Assembly (NCBI GenBank): GCA_002398485.1
Contig: DGYV01000013.1
Coordinates: 8,340 to 20,401 of the forward strand
DNA length: 12,062 bases
Source: Peptococcaceae bacterium UBA4997
GTDB lineage: Bacteria; Bacillota; Dehalobacteriia; UBA4068; UBA4997
Reading direction: 5' to 3'
Numbering within the stretch: position 1 is the first letter of the stretch; every line of letters begins with the position of its first letter. Below, in pieces: positions 1 to 6,220 of this stretch. The translations under genes and the position numbers were made by a program. A model generated the notes under the pieces. That model was not told the origin of the DNA and searched no databases. It worked only from the letters and a program-made list of their open reading frames with translations.

Positions 1-104
1 AATATGCAATATTATTTAAACATAACTACAATTTTCTAAAAATTCAGGTTTACTGCTCATCTTGGCCCATACCCCGGAAACCCTTGCTATAGAGCCATTC
101 CCAG

Positions 105-141
105 AAAAAACAAAGCCGCCGCGAAAATTTGCGGCGGCTTT
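105..141 (-). terminator. Rho-independent terminator of lysA
   Basis: A perfect 11-bp inverted repeat (112-122 with 131-141, AAAGCCGCCGC/GCGGCGGCTTT) encloses an 8-base loop. Read on the minus strand it is followed by a run of six T (complement of 105-110). It begins 7 bases past the lysA stop codon, so it should end that transcript. It is one of the strongest hairpins in the window. Confidence 0.93.
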
Positions 142-147
142 AATTGC

Positions 148-1401
148 TTAAAGATTGCTAAAATCCAAGGTTGCAAACAAGTCATCAAGCGTTTCCGCTC
201 TTCTTATCAGCTCCACCTTGCCGTTTTCACGCAATAACAGCTCCTGACAGCGCAGCTTGCCGTTATAGTTAAAGCCCATGGCATGTCCGTGCGCACCGGT
301 ATCATGTATTACCACGGTATCACCAATATTGATTTCAGGCAAGGCCCTGTCCACCGCAAATTTATCGTTATTTTCACATAAAGAACCCGCTACATCATAA
401 ATATGGTCCAGAGGCTTGTCCTCCTTGCCCAAAACCGTTATATGATGATAACTGCCGTATAAGGCAGGGCGCATCAAATGCGCCATACAGGCATCCAAAC
501 CTATGTAATTTTTATAAATGCTCTTGGTATGAATGGCTTTGGCAACCAGCCAGCCGTAAGGTCCCGTCATCATGCGGCCGCTTTCAAGACAGATCCGCAC
601 TTTATCAAGCCCCGCAGGAACCATAATCTTTTCATATTCGGCTTTAACACCTTTACCGAAAGTAAACAAATCTACATCTTTTTCCTCAGGCTTATAAGGT
701 ATACCAATACCACCGCCCAAATTAACGAATTCCAGCTCAACGCCGGTTTTATTTTTGATTTCCACAGCCAGTTTGAACATCATGGTAGCTGTGCCTATTA
801 AAAACTCCACATTCAACTCATTGGAAACTATCATGGTATGCATACCAAAACGCTTAACCCCACGGGCAAGGCAAATTTCAATAGCCTCAAAAACCTGCGA
901 ATGAGTAAGCCCATACTTGGCCTCCTCGGGATTTCCTATAATAGCATTGCCGCCTTCACGCAAGGGGCCCGGGTTGTAACGGAAGGAAATAAGTTCGGGT
1001 AACCCAATTTGCTTATCTATAAAATCGATATGGGTTATATCATCAAGGTTCAGCACCGCTCCCAGTTCTTTGGCTGCCGCAAATTCGGCAATGGGTGTAT
1101 CATTAGAGGTAAAGCAAATCTCCTCGCCCTTCATGCCTACCTTATCCGCCAAAATGAGTTCAGGCAGGGAAGAACAATCGGCACCGCAACCCTCTTCCTG
1201 CATGATTTTTAAAATATATGGGTTGGGCAGCGCTTTTATTGCATAATGCTCACGGAAAGCAGGAGCCCAAGAAAAAGCTTGGTGCAGCTTACGAGCATTT
1301 TCCCTAATAGCCTTTTCGGAATAAATATGAAATGGCGTGCCGAATTCTTTAGCAATTGCCTCCAATTCGGACGCATTACAAGGCAACTTTTTTACTGACA
1401 T
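148..1401 (-). CDS. lysA: Diaminopimelate decarboxylase (PLP-dependent, fold type III)
   Basis: Predicted to decarboxylate meso-diaminopimelate to L-lysine, the last step of lysine synthesis, in the cytosol with pyridoxal phosphate. The 417-residue length fits the family. The PLP lysine is K56 in HYAIKALPN. An N-terminal TIM barrel carries H188 and the phosphate-binding glycines GGGIGIPY (229-236), then ESGR (273-276). The C-terminal beta domain carries CENND (342-346) and DTGAHGHAMGFNYNGK (367-382). These match a clostridial LysA subfamily (from memory) that has HTM..SN where classical LysA has HxGSQ. ATG is chosen because AGGGAGG lies 5 bases upstream. The gene has its own promoter (1449-1477) and terminator (105-141). 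The UTR is only about 40 bases, so no lysine riboswitch fits. A related amino acid or polyamine-precursor decarboxylase is the main alternative; the fold is certain. Confidence 0.88.
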   Translation of the reverse strand: MSVKKLPCNASELEAIAKEFGTPFHIYSEKAIRENARKLHQAFSWAPAFREHYAIKALPNPYILKIMQEEGCGADCSSLPELILADKVGMKGEEICFTSNDTPIAEFAAAKELGAVLNLDDITHIDFIDKQIGLPELISFRYNPGPLREGGNAIIGNPEEAKYGLTHSQVFEAIEICLARGVKRFGMHTMIVSNELNVEFLIGTATMMFKLAVEIKNKTGVELEFVNLGGGIGIPYKPEEKDVDLFTFGKGVKAEYEKIMVPAGLDKVRICLESGRMMTGPYGWLVAKAIHTKSIYKNYIGLDACMAHLMRPALYGSYHHITVLGKEDKPLDHIYDVAGSLCENNDKFAVDRALPEINIGDTVVIHDTGAHGHAMGFNYNGKLRCQELLLRENGKVELIRRAETLDDLFATLDFSNL

Positions 1402-1448
1402 AAAAACCTCCCTAAAGTTGATATTTAAAAAATATCCCTAATATTAAT

Positions 1449-1477
1449 ATTATACATGAAAACAAGGTTTTTTGCAA
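1449..1477 (-). promoter_or_regulatory. SigA-type promoter of lysA
   Basis: On the minus strand, TTGCAA (1472-1477) is followed after 17 bases by a perfect TATAAT (1449-1454). The expected transcript start is near 1442, giving a leader of about 40 bases. The rest of the 237-base gap between lysA and the HAD gene shows no clear terminator, so some read-through from the HAD gene is possible. Confidence 0.8.
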
Positions 1478-1638
1478 AGATTTTTGTACGAATTTGTCGG
1501 CTTTTGCCTGCATGAACAGCAACAATAAAACCAATGATTAGTTTTTTAGTAATCTTTATTTGTTTTCTAATTGGGTTAAAGTTTAATTTAAGCAAATTTA
1601 TTAAAATCTAAAATAAATTTTGCAGGGTAATTTTTAAT

Positions 1639-2295
1639 TTATATGCCAAAAGCGCAGGCGGCAAGCTTTGCCTCTATTTCCTGCCAATCATCGAACTGAA
1701 AAAGCACAGGTATATCACGTTCCTGCCAGTTTTCTTTACGATGTCCCTCATAAAGGGCAAAAGGCATTTGTACCCGCATGGCTGCTAGACCGTCTACCCA
1801 GCTATCACCTACAAACAACCATTTATTGGGAGCTATTTGCGAATACTCGGCCCTAAGCTTAAGCAAACCATCCGGCTCGGGCTTTAATTTGCCCATTTCT
1901 TCCCTGGCCATTACCCTATCCAAAAGCGGCAAAAGGTCTGTACGATCAAGAGCTTCCTCCGCTGCTTTATTGGCATTATTGGTAAGCACTATCAAAAGAA
2001 ATCTTTCCTTAAGGCGCACAAGCGCATCCCGTGCGCCGTATTCGGCAATGGCATCCGCCATACCTAAACGTTCTACTTCCCCCACCGTATACCATACATC
2101 CTTGGCTTCTTCAAAAGTCATGCCTCGGTTTTTAGCTTCCTCAATAATTTGAGCCGTTGTCAAGCCTTGCCAGTTTGCGGGCAAACGGCCGAATTCCCTA
2201 AGCTGAATCCCCACCAGCTCCTGCATTAGCACAAAATCAATATTTGAACGTAAAATGGTATTATCCATATCCAAAACCAGCACAAAATCTTTCAT
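1639..2295 (-). CDS. HAD-superfamily hydrolase (Gph-like phosphatase)
   Basis: A 218-residue cytosolic phosphatase-like protein. All four HAD motifs are visible: motif I DMDNT (D9, D11; nucleophile and acid/base), motif II T105 in VLTNN, motif III lysine in GKLKPEPDG (135-143), and motif IV GDSWVDG (163-169, D164 and D168). Residues 14-90 form an alpha-helical cap, as in phosphoglycolate phosphatase or PpaX-like enzymes. The substrate cannot be told from sequence. The frame stays open upstream to 2424, but the ATG at 2295 is preferred: it puts DMDNT right at the N-terminus as usual, a purine-rich GGAAGGGAAG lies upstream, and a good promoter (2345-2373) sits inside the longer version. It is transcribed in the same direction as lysA, 237 bases upstream of it; no functional link is evident. 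Confidence 0.85.
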   Translation of the reverse strand: MKDFVLVLDMDNTILRSNIDFVLMQELVGIQLREFGRLPANWQGLTTAQIIEEAKNRGMTFEEAKDVWYTVGEVERLGMADAIAEYGARDALVRLKERFLLIVLTNNANKAAEEALDRTDLLPLLDRVMAREEMGKLKPEPDGLLKLRAEYSQIAPNKWLFVGDSWVDGLAAMRVQMPFALYEGHRKENWQERDIPVLFQFDDWQEIEAKLAACAFGI

Positions 2296-2344
2296 GATGA
2301 TTTTCGCTTCCCTTCCAAAACTGCCTTGATATCTGCTTAAATAT

Positions 2345-2373
2345 ATTATAAAGCCAATTGTGCTTTTCGGCAA
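2345..2373 (-). promoter_or_regulatory. SigA-type promoter of the HAD gene
   Basis: On the minus strand, TTGCCG (2368-2373), a 17-base spacer and a perfect TATAAT (2345-2350). The predicted start near 2338 lies about 43 bases before the ATG at 2295. This argues against the longer open frame being translated. Confidence 0.75.
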
Positions 2374-2478
2374 ATCCAAATAAAAAAACTTAACAAAAGG
2401 CAGCATTTTACAAAAAGCCATCATTCTGAATTTAACTTATATTTTTCCTGTTATCTTGAAGGCATTGAAGAACATTTA

Positions 2479-2510
2479 AGATTCTTCGCTTACCCTCAAA
2501 ATAGCACAGC
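2479..2510. repeat. Degenerate copy A of a short dispersed repeat
   Basis: Shares CTTCGCTTAC-CTCA-AAT with the copy at 2587-2622, in the same orientation and about 107 bases apart. This copy has decayed: its pairing arms are short and AU-rich and no T-run follows. An additional GAAGAA/TTCTTC inverted repeat (2467-2472 with 2482-2487) overlaps its left end. Confidence 0.55.
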
Positions 2511-2580
2511 ATCCTCTATATAAAACCATATTTACTTATATAAAGAAATTTTAAGAGCACCTAAAAGGAATCAGCAACAC

Positions 2581-2618
2581 AAAAAACTGCCATCCTTCGC
2601 TTACGCTCAGAATGACAG
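2581..2618 (-). terminator. Intrinsic terminator built from repeat copy B
   Basis: On the minus strand, CTGTCATTCT (complement of 2609-2618) pairs with AGGATGGCAG (complement of 2587-2596) over 10 bp, with two G-U wobbles. The loop is 12 bases and six T follow (complement of 2581-2586). It lies about 117 bases past the stop of the HD-GYP-like gene and would separate that transcript from the HAD gene. Confidence 0.75.
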
Positions 2619-2622
2619 CACA
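2587..2622. repeat. Copy B of a short dispersed repeat
   Basis: On the minus strand the core reads CATTCTGAGCGTAAGCGAAGG. From memory it resembles the CATTCTGAGCGnAGCGAAGAATC motif seen scattered between genes in many bacteria; this was not checked. It is itself an inverted repeat and forms the hairpin of the terminator at 2581-2618. Confidence 0.6.
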
Positions 2623-2734
2623 ATTCAAAATATCATATTATCATATACCTTTTAACATAAAATAATATCTGCTTATATGAAAAGGCCTTAAAACCTACTA
2701 TATAGCCTGTTATTTGCTCTTAAAATTTTTATAA
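2619..2734. other. AT-rich intergenic stretch without a recognisable gene
   Basis: This is the 3' side of the 439-base gap between the HAD gene and the HD-GYP-like gene. It holds only weak AU-rich inverted repeats, for example CCTTTT near 2648 with AAAAGG near 2681. No open frame with a ribosome binding site and no RNA gene was seen. The rest of the gap is taken by the HAD promoter and the two repeat copies. Confidence 0.5.
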
Positions 2735-3826
2735 TCAGCTGTTCCAAACTGTGCTTTTAGCTTTATTATCCACAAAATATTTGCCGCCGCTCATCATGCC
2801 TATAAAAGCAGCCACCAACTCAGGATCCAAAGCTGTGCCGCTATATTGATAAAGAGTTTCCAGGGCATCATCGCCTTTTAAACACCAACTGCCGTCAGGA
2901 CGGGTAAGAGCATTATATACCCAGGCTACTGCAAAAATACGGCTACCCAAAGGAATTTCCAGGCCTGCCATTGCCATTAAACCGCTGCCATCAAAACGTT
3001 CATGGTGAAAACGGATAAGCTCTGCCGAGGGGGCAAGCTCCGGTATAGATTCCGCCATTTTAGCCCCTATTTCACTGTGGCTCAAAAGCGCGTTTTCCTT
3101 TGCATCGGCCGAAAACTGGCCTTCACAAACCCCAAACCTTCCTATATTATAAAAATAGCATAAGCCGCGTATCGCCTGCAATTCCTCCGCCTTCAAGCGT
3201 AAAACCTCACCGAGCCTGCCTGCATACTGCCACAAAGCCGCCGAAACTTCACTTTCGCAAAAAGCGTCTTCGCAGAAAATGCTTTGCCCTTTAGGGGTAA
3301 ACACAAAAACCTCTTTTTTTGAAGTTTTGCGTCTTTTAACAGGTTTGGTTTTGCGCTTGGCAAAAATTTTATCGGTTTTAACCGCTCTTTTAAGCTCACG
3401 CTCGGCCTTTTTAGCTTCCTCTTTCAGTAATTGTTTTTCCGCCATTTCCCGTTCTTTAATATCGGTAGGGGTATGAATAGCTTTGGCAAAATTTTTGATT
3501 TCTTCGGGAACTTGCTCGTTTAAACCGAGATTTTTGTAGCCCTGCATATAAATGGCATAGGCCTTTATACCACCCAAAAAAACCGTGCATAATAGGATAA
3601 GCAGCCTGAGAACAAGCCTATAAAGAGGCACATCCAGCATAAAAGCGCCTAAAACCGAAACACCGCTGTTTAAATAAAGAAAAACCACGGCATCCACTAT
3701 CCAGGCTGCCGTACCAACCAAAAAACCAATTATAATGGGTTCTATATGTCGGTCCAAATGGCTTCTCCCCCTTTGCGCTAACACCATATATGGTAGAATA
3801 AATATTGTATTAGTGTTCTCCCCCAC
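2735..3826 (-). CDS. Two-pass membrane protein with degenerate HD-GYP-like domain
   Basis: A 363-residue protein of unknown function. Two hydrophobic segments (about 29-51 and 69-92) anchor it in the membrane. A lysine/glutamate-rich, probably coiled-coil linker follows (125-172), then an HD-GYP-like domain (about 195-345). HD-GYP domains normally cleave cyclic di-GMP. Here the HD dyad reads FYNIGR (Y226, N227), the GYP triplet of HHExxDGSGYP is lost (HHERFDGSG then LM, 274-284), and the late metal aspartate of the AVAD motif is W302. H250, H274, H275, E276 and D279 remain. I infer a binding or scaffold role rather than catalysis. The start is GTG with AGGA about 10 bases upstream; ATG at 3787 is possible but has no ribosome binding site. 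It lies 70 bases downstream of yfbR with no convincing terminator between, so the two may share a transcript. Confidence 0.75.
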   Translation of the reverse strand: MGENTNTIFILPYMVLAQRGRSHLDRHIEPIIIGFLVGTAAWIVDAVVFLYLNSGVSVLGAFMLDVPLYRLVLRLLILLCTVFLGGIKAYAIYMQGYKNLGLNEQVPEEIKNFAKAIHTPTDIKEREMAEKQLLKEEAKKAERELKRAVKTDKIFAKRKTKPVKRRKTSKKEVFVFTPKGQSIFCEDAFCESEVSAALWQYAGRLGEVLRLKAEELQAIRGLCYFYNIGRFGVCEGQFSADAKENALLSHSEIGAKMAESIPELAPSAELIRFHHERFDGSGLMAMAGLEIPLGSRIFAVAWVYNALTRPDGSWCLKGDDALETLYQYSGTALDPELVAAFIGMMSGGKYFVDNKAKSTVWNS

Positions 3827-3896
3827 CCAAGAGAATTCCTGCTTTTTTATATAAAAATTTTCCTATAATTTTGTATATTTTTTACTTTTTTGGCAT

Positions 3897-4475
3897 TTAA
3901 CTCAATTCATCCAAAGTAAGGGTAAAGGAAGGCACAAAATGCTCCAGAAAATAAGCAACTTCAGGACGTTCCTCTTCATATTGGTACAGGATCTTTTCTA
4001 TGCTTAAGCGCGCCACCGCAAATTCGGAATTGCCGCAGCGTTCCTCTTCAATACATTTTAAATAGGCGCAGATCTTATCTGCTATATGAACCAATTCCGT
4101 TTCAGGGCTGTTATAAGGAGCAAGCAAAGGCTCATAGCCTTCTACAAGCTCCTTAGGCAACATAGATAAAAGTGTACCGCAAGCATTTTCCTCTAAAGCA
4201 TGGTAGGCATCCCTAATCACCTTATTGGCATATTTTACAGGCGTAGGCAGATCACCCGTTATAACCTCACTTGCATCATGATAAAGCGCCAGCACCGCCG
4301 CTTTATTGGCATTTACGTTACCACCGAAAAGCCTTACCTGAATAAGCCCCAGCGCATGGGCTATAGTTGCCACCTGCCAGCTGTGCTCCTGTGAATTTTC
4401 AGGGGTTACATTACGCATGAGCCCCCATCGTTTTATTAGCTTCAAACGGCTCAAATAAGCAAAAAAATGATTCAT
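3897..4475 (-). CDS. yfbR: 5'-deoxynucleotidase YfbR (HD domain)
   Basis: Predicted to dephosphorylate deoxyribonucleoside 5'-monophosphates in the cytosol, helping to balance dNMP pools. At 192 residues it is close to E. coli YfbR (199) and recognisably alike along its length: HFFAYLSRLKLIKRW, QEHSWQVATIAHAL, YHDASEVITGDLPTPVKY and FVPSFTLTLDE. Metal ligands are H31, H66, D67 and D133. R16 and W17 match the E. coli residues that select deoxy substrates (R18, W19). The ATG has an excellent AGGAGGG ribosome binding site 7 bases upstream and an extended -10 promoter at 4530-4538. It is divergent from serA. The HD-GYP-like gene follows and may be co-transcribed; a metabolic link between the two is not evident. 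Confidence 0.95.
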   Translation of the reverse strand: MNHFFAYLSRLKLIKRWGLMRNVTPENSQEHSWQVATIAHALGLIQVRLFGGNVNANKAAVLALYHDASEVITGDLPTPVKYANKVIRDAYHALEENACGTLLSMLPKELVEGYEPLLAPYNSPETELVHIADKICAYLKCIEEERCGNSEFAVARLSIEKILYQYEEERPEVAYFLEHFVPSFTLTLDELS

Positions 4476-4529
4476 TTAAAAACCCTCCTGTTTTATTTTT
4501 TCAACCAATACTTTTCTTTATAATTAAAT

Positions 4530-4538
4530 ATTATATCA
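4530..4538 (-). promoter_or_regulatory. Extended -10 promoter of yfbR
   Basis: On the minus strand the sequence is TGATATAAT, a perfect TGnTATAAT. No good -35 box lies 16-18 bases upstream, which is common for extended -10 promoters. The expected start near 4523 gives a leader of about 48 bases. Confidence 0.7.
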
Positions 4539-4767
4539 TAGGCTTTGGTTCAAACCCACCATATTAAAATAAATTGTTATAAACAAGTTTCGAACCACCC
4601 TTTTTTCGTAAAGCAGCGTTCAGCATAAAAGCATTGTTAAAAAACTTTTTAGAAACTTTTTAATAGATTTTTTCAAGAACACTTGCTTAATTACCTGTAT
4701 CCTTTAATAAGTTAATTTACAGAAGAAACATTTTTTACAAATTTTCTCAAAAATCATAATTTTAATA
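4539..4767. other. AT-rich divergent intergenic region, no gene seen
   Basis: This is the central part of the 406-base gap between yfbR and serA. It is AT-rich and contains a tandem AAACTTTTTA repeat near 4641-4662. No open frame with a ribosome binding site, no T-box AGGGTGGNACC motif and no tRNA were found. It probably carries only upstream promoter sequence. Confidence 0.5.
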
Positions 4768-4848
4768 TTGCTTTTTGTATAATGTTTTGTGTATAATATA
4801 TTTATGGTTTTGTTTCATGCGTGCAAATGTTTTATTCCGTGATATAAT
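4768..4848 (+). promoter_or_regulatory. serA promoter region, up to two promoters
   Basis: The proximal candidate is TGATATAAT (4840-4848), an extended -10 without a good -35, with a start near 4855. A distal candidate is TTGCTT (4768-4773), an 18-base spacer and TATAAT (4792-4797). A further bare TATAAT is at 4778-4783. The proximal one is the best match and lies about 34 bases before the ATG. Confidence 0.65.
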
Positions 4849-4881
4849 AGTAGCAACTTACGAAAAGGAAGTGGTTACATT

Positions 4882-6030
4882 ATGTGGCAAATTCAAACCA
4901 TAAACAAAATCGATTCCATAATCCATCAAATTATGGGTAAAGAGAACTACTTTATCGCAGACGATGTAGCAGAGCCCGATGCAATTTTGGTACGCAGCGC
5001 CAAGCTGCACGATTTGGAATTGCCCAAAAGCCTGCTGGCCATTGCCCGCGCAGGTGCAGGAACCAACAATATCCCTATTGACCGCTGCACTGAAAAAGGC
5101 ATTGTAGTTTTCAACACACCCGGCGCCAATGCCAATGCTGTAGCCGAGCTTGTTATTGCGGGCATCATTATTGCCAGCCGCAACATTGCCGCTGCTACCT
5201 TTTGGTTAACGGCTCAACCCAAGGACGAAAATTTGGCAGCCGCCATTGAAAAAGGCAAAAGTCAATTCGTAGGCGGTGAAATTGCCGGTAAAAACATAGG
5301 CTTGATCGGCCTTGGGGCTATCGGTATTCTGGTTGCCCAAAAGGCAGCCGCTTTAGGCATGACAGTATACGGCTACGATCCCTTCATCAGCGAAGCCGCC
5401 AAAAACAAACTGGATAAGCAAATAAATTTGGTTACAAACAGGGATGAGCTTTTCAAAAAATGTTGTTTTATTTCTCTGCATCTGCCCACCACGGCGGAAA
5501 CCAAAGGCTCCTTCAATGCAGAAGTCTTTCAAAAATTTAACGATAACACAATTTTGCTGAACTTTGCCCGCGGGGATCTTATCAATAGCGGAAACTTACT
5601 AACAGCCATAGCAAACGGCAAAATTTTACACTATATTACAGATTTCCCCTCCGCCGATTTAATAGATAACCCACATATCACACCGATTCCACACCTGGGT
5701 GCTTCCTGCCCCGAAGCGGAAACTAACTGTGCCACCATGGCAGCCGCTCAAACCGTGGCTTATCTGGAAAACGGCAATATCATCAATTCTGTCAATTTCC
5801 CAAACTGTTCACTTGCAGACAACAAACAAAACAGGCTATCTATAGCCTATAATACAGAAAAAAACACTGAAAAAGAAATACTTGCCCATTTGGCAGGGTT
5901 TACTAATAAAGCCGGCGCAGTAAGGCAGAATACAGGCTACATTTTGGCCGATTTTGCCTCTGCACAAAGTGAAGAAAAGCTGGCAGAACTTAAAAAACTT
6001 GATGGCATATTACTGGTGAGGTCATTATAG
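4882..6030 (+). CDS. serA: D-3-phosphoglycerate dehydrogenase, clostridial short form
   Basis: Predicted to oxidise 3-phosphoglycerate with NAD+ to 3-phosphohydroxypyruvate, the first step of serine synthesis, in the cytosol. The 382 residues comprise a split substrate domain (ARAGAGTNNIP, 55-65; NTPGANANAVAELV, 78-91), a Rossmann domain (GLGAIG, 143-148; D166 binds the NAD ribose region) and a C-terminal ACT-like domain (about 318-382). Catalytic R230 (NFARGDLI) and H271 (PHLGAS) are present. The usual proton-relay glutamate is not: the DVFxxEP region reads TDFPSAD (253-259), with D259 as the only nearby acid. From memory, relatives with TDFPND share this. AAGGAAG lies 10 bases before the ATG. 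It stands alone, without serC beside it, and ends in a strong terminator. Confidence 0.9.
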   Translation: MWQIQTINKIDSIIHQIMGKENYFIADDVAEPDAILVRSAKLHDLELPKSLLAIARAGAGTNNIPIDRCTEKGIVVFNTPGANANAVAELVIAGIIIASRNIAAATFWLTAQPKDENLAAAIEKGKSQFVGGEIAGKNIGLIGLGAIGILVAQKAAALGMTVYGYDPFISEAAKNKLDKQINLVTNRDELFKKCCFISLHLPTTAETKGSFNAEVFQKFNDNTILLNFARGDLINSGNLLTAIANGKILHYITDFPSADLIDNPHITPIPHLGASCPEAETNCATMAAAQTVAYLENGNIINSVNFPNCSLADNKQNRLSIAYNTEKNTEKEILAHLAGFTNKAGAVRQNTGYILADFASAQSEEKLAELKKLDGILLVRSL

Positions 6031-6067
6031 GCCTTACCTGCCTACACACAACCCCTTGCTTAATTGC

Positions 6068-6109
6068 AACCAAAAAGCTCCTCTTGCCCGAGAGGAGCTT
6101 TTTGGTTTA
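6068..6109 (+). terminator. Rho-independent terminator of serA
   Basis: A perfect 17-bp inverted repeat (6068-6084 with 6091-6107) has a 6-base loop, TGCCCG. The GC-rich inner stem GCTCCTCT/AGAGGAGC is followed by TTTTTGGTTT. It starts 38 bases after the serA stop and shields the restriction genes from serA read-through. The repeat could also stop transcripts coming from the right. Confidence 0.93.
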
Positions 6110-6181
6110 TAAAAAAACTAAAGTTATTTATATGCAGCTTTTAAGTCTATCAAGATTCGGTTTTTGTTTTCAACCCCTTTA

Positions 6182-6190
6182 TGGTATAAT
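6182..6190 (+). promoter_or_regulatory. Extended -10 promoter of the restriction-modification unit
   Basis: TGGTATAAT (6182-6190) is a perfect TGnTATAAT. The -35 region is only weakly matched (TTTTGT at 6162-6167). The expected start near 6197 leaves a leader of about 24 bases, ending in the GCGGAGG ribosome binding site at 6207-6213. Confidence 0.75.
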
Positions 6191-6220
6191 TTATAAAAAA
6201 GCTCTAGCGGAGGCATTCAA

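Noticed and set aside
1402..1448. Lysine riboswitch or T-box before lysA
   Set aside because: The leader is only about 40 bases from the predicted start, too short for either element.
1537..1555. GATTA/TAATC hairpin downstream of the HAD gene as a possible terminator
   Set aside because: The stem has only five A-T-rich base pairs and no T-run in the needed place on the minus strand.
2296..2424. N-terminal extension of 43 residues on the HAD protein
   Set aside because: A good promoter lies inside it, the family begins near the DMDNT motif, and the ATG at 2295 has a purine-rich ribosome binding site.
4587..4603. On the minus strand GGGTGGTTCGAAAC looks like a tRNA T-arm
   Set aside because: No acceptor stem, D-arm or anticodon arm can be formed around it.
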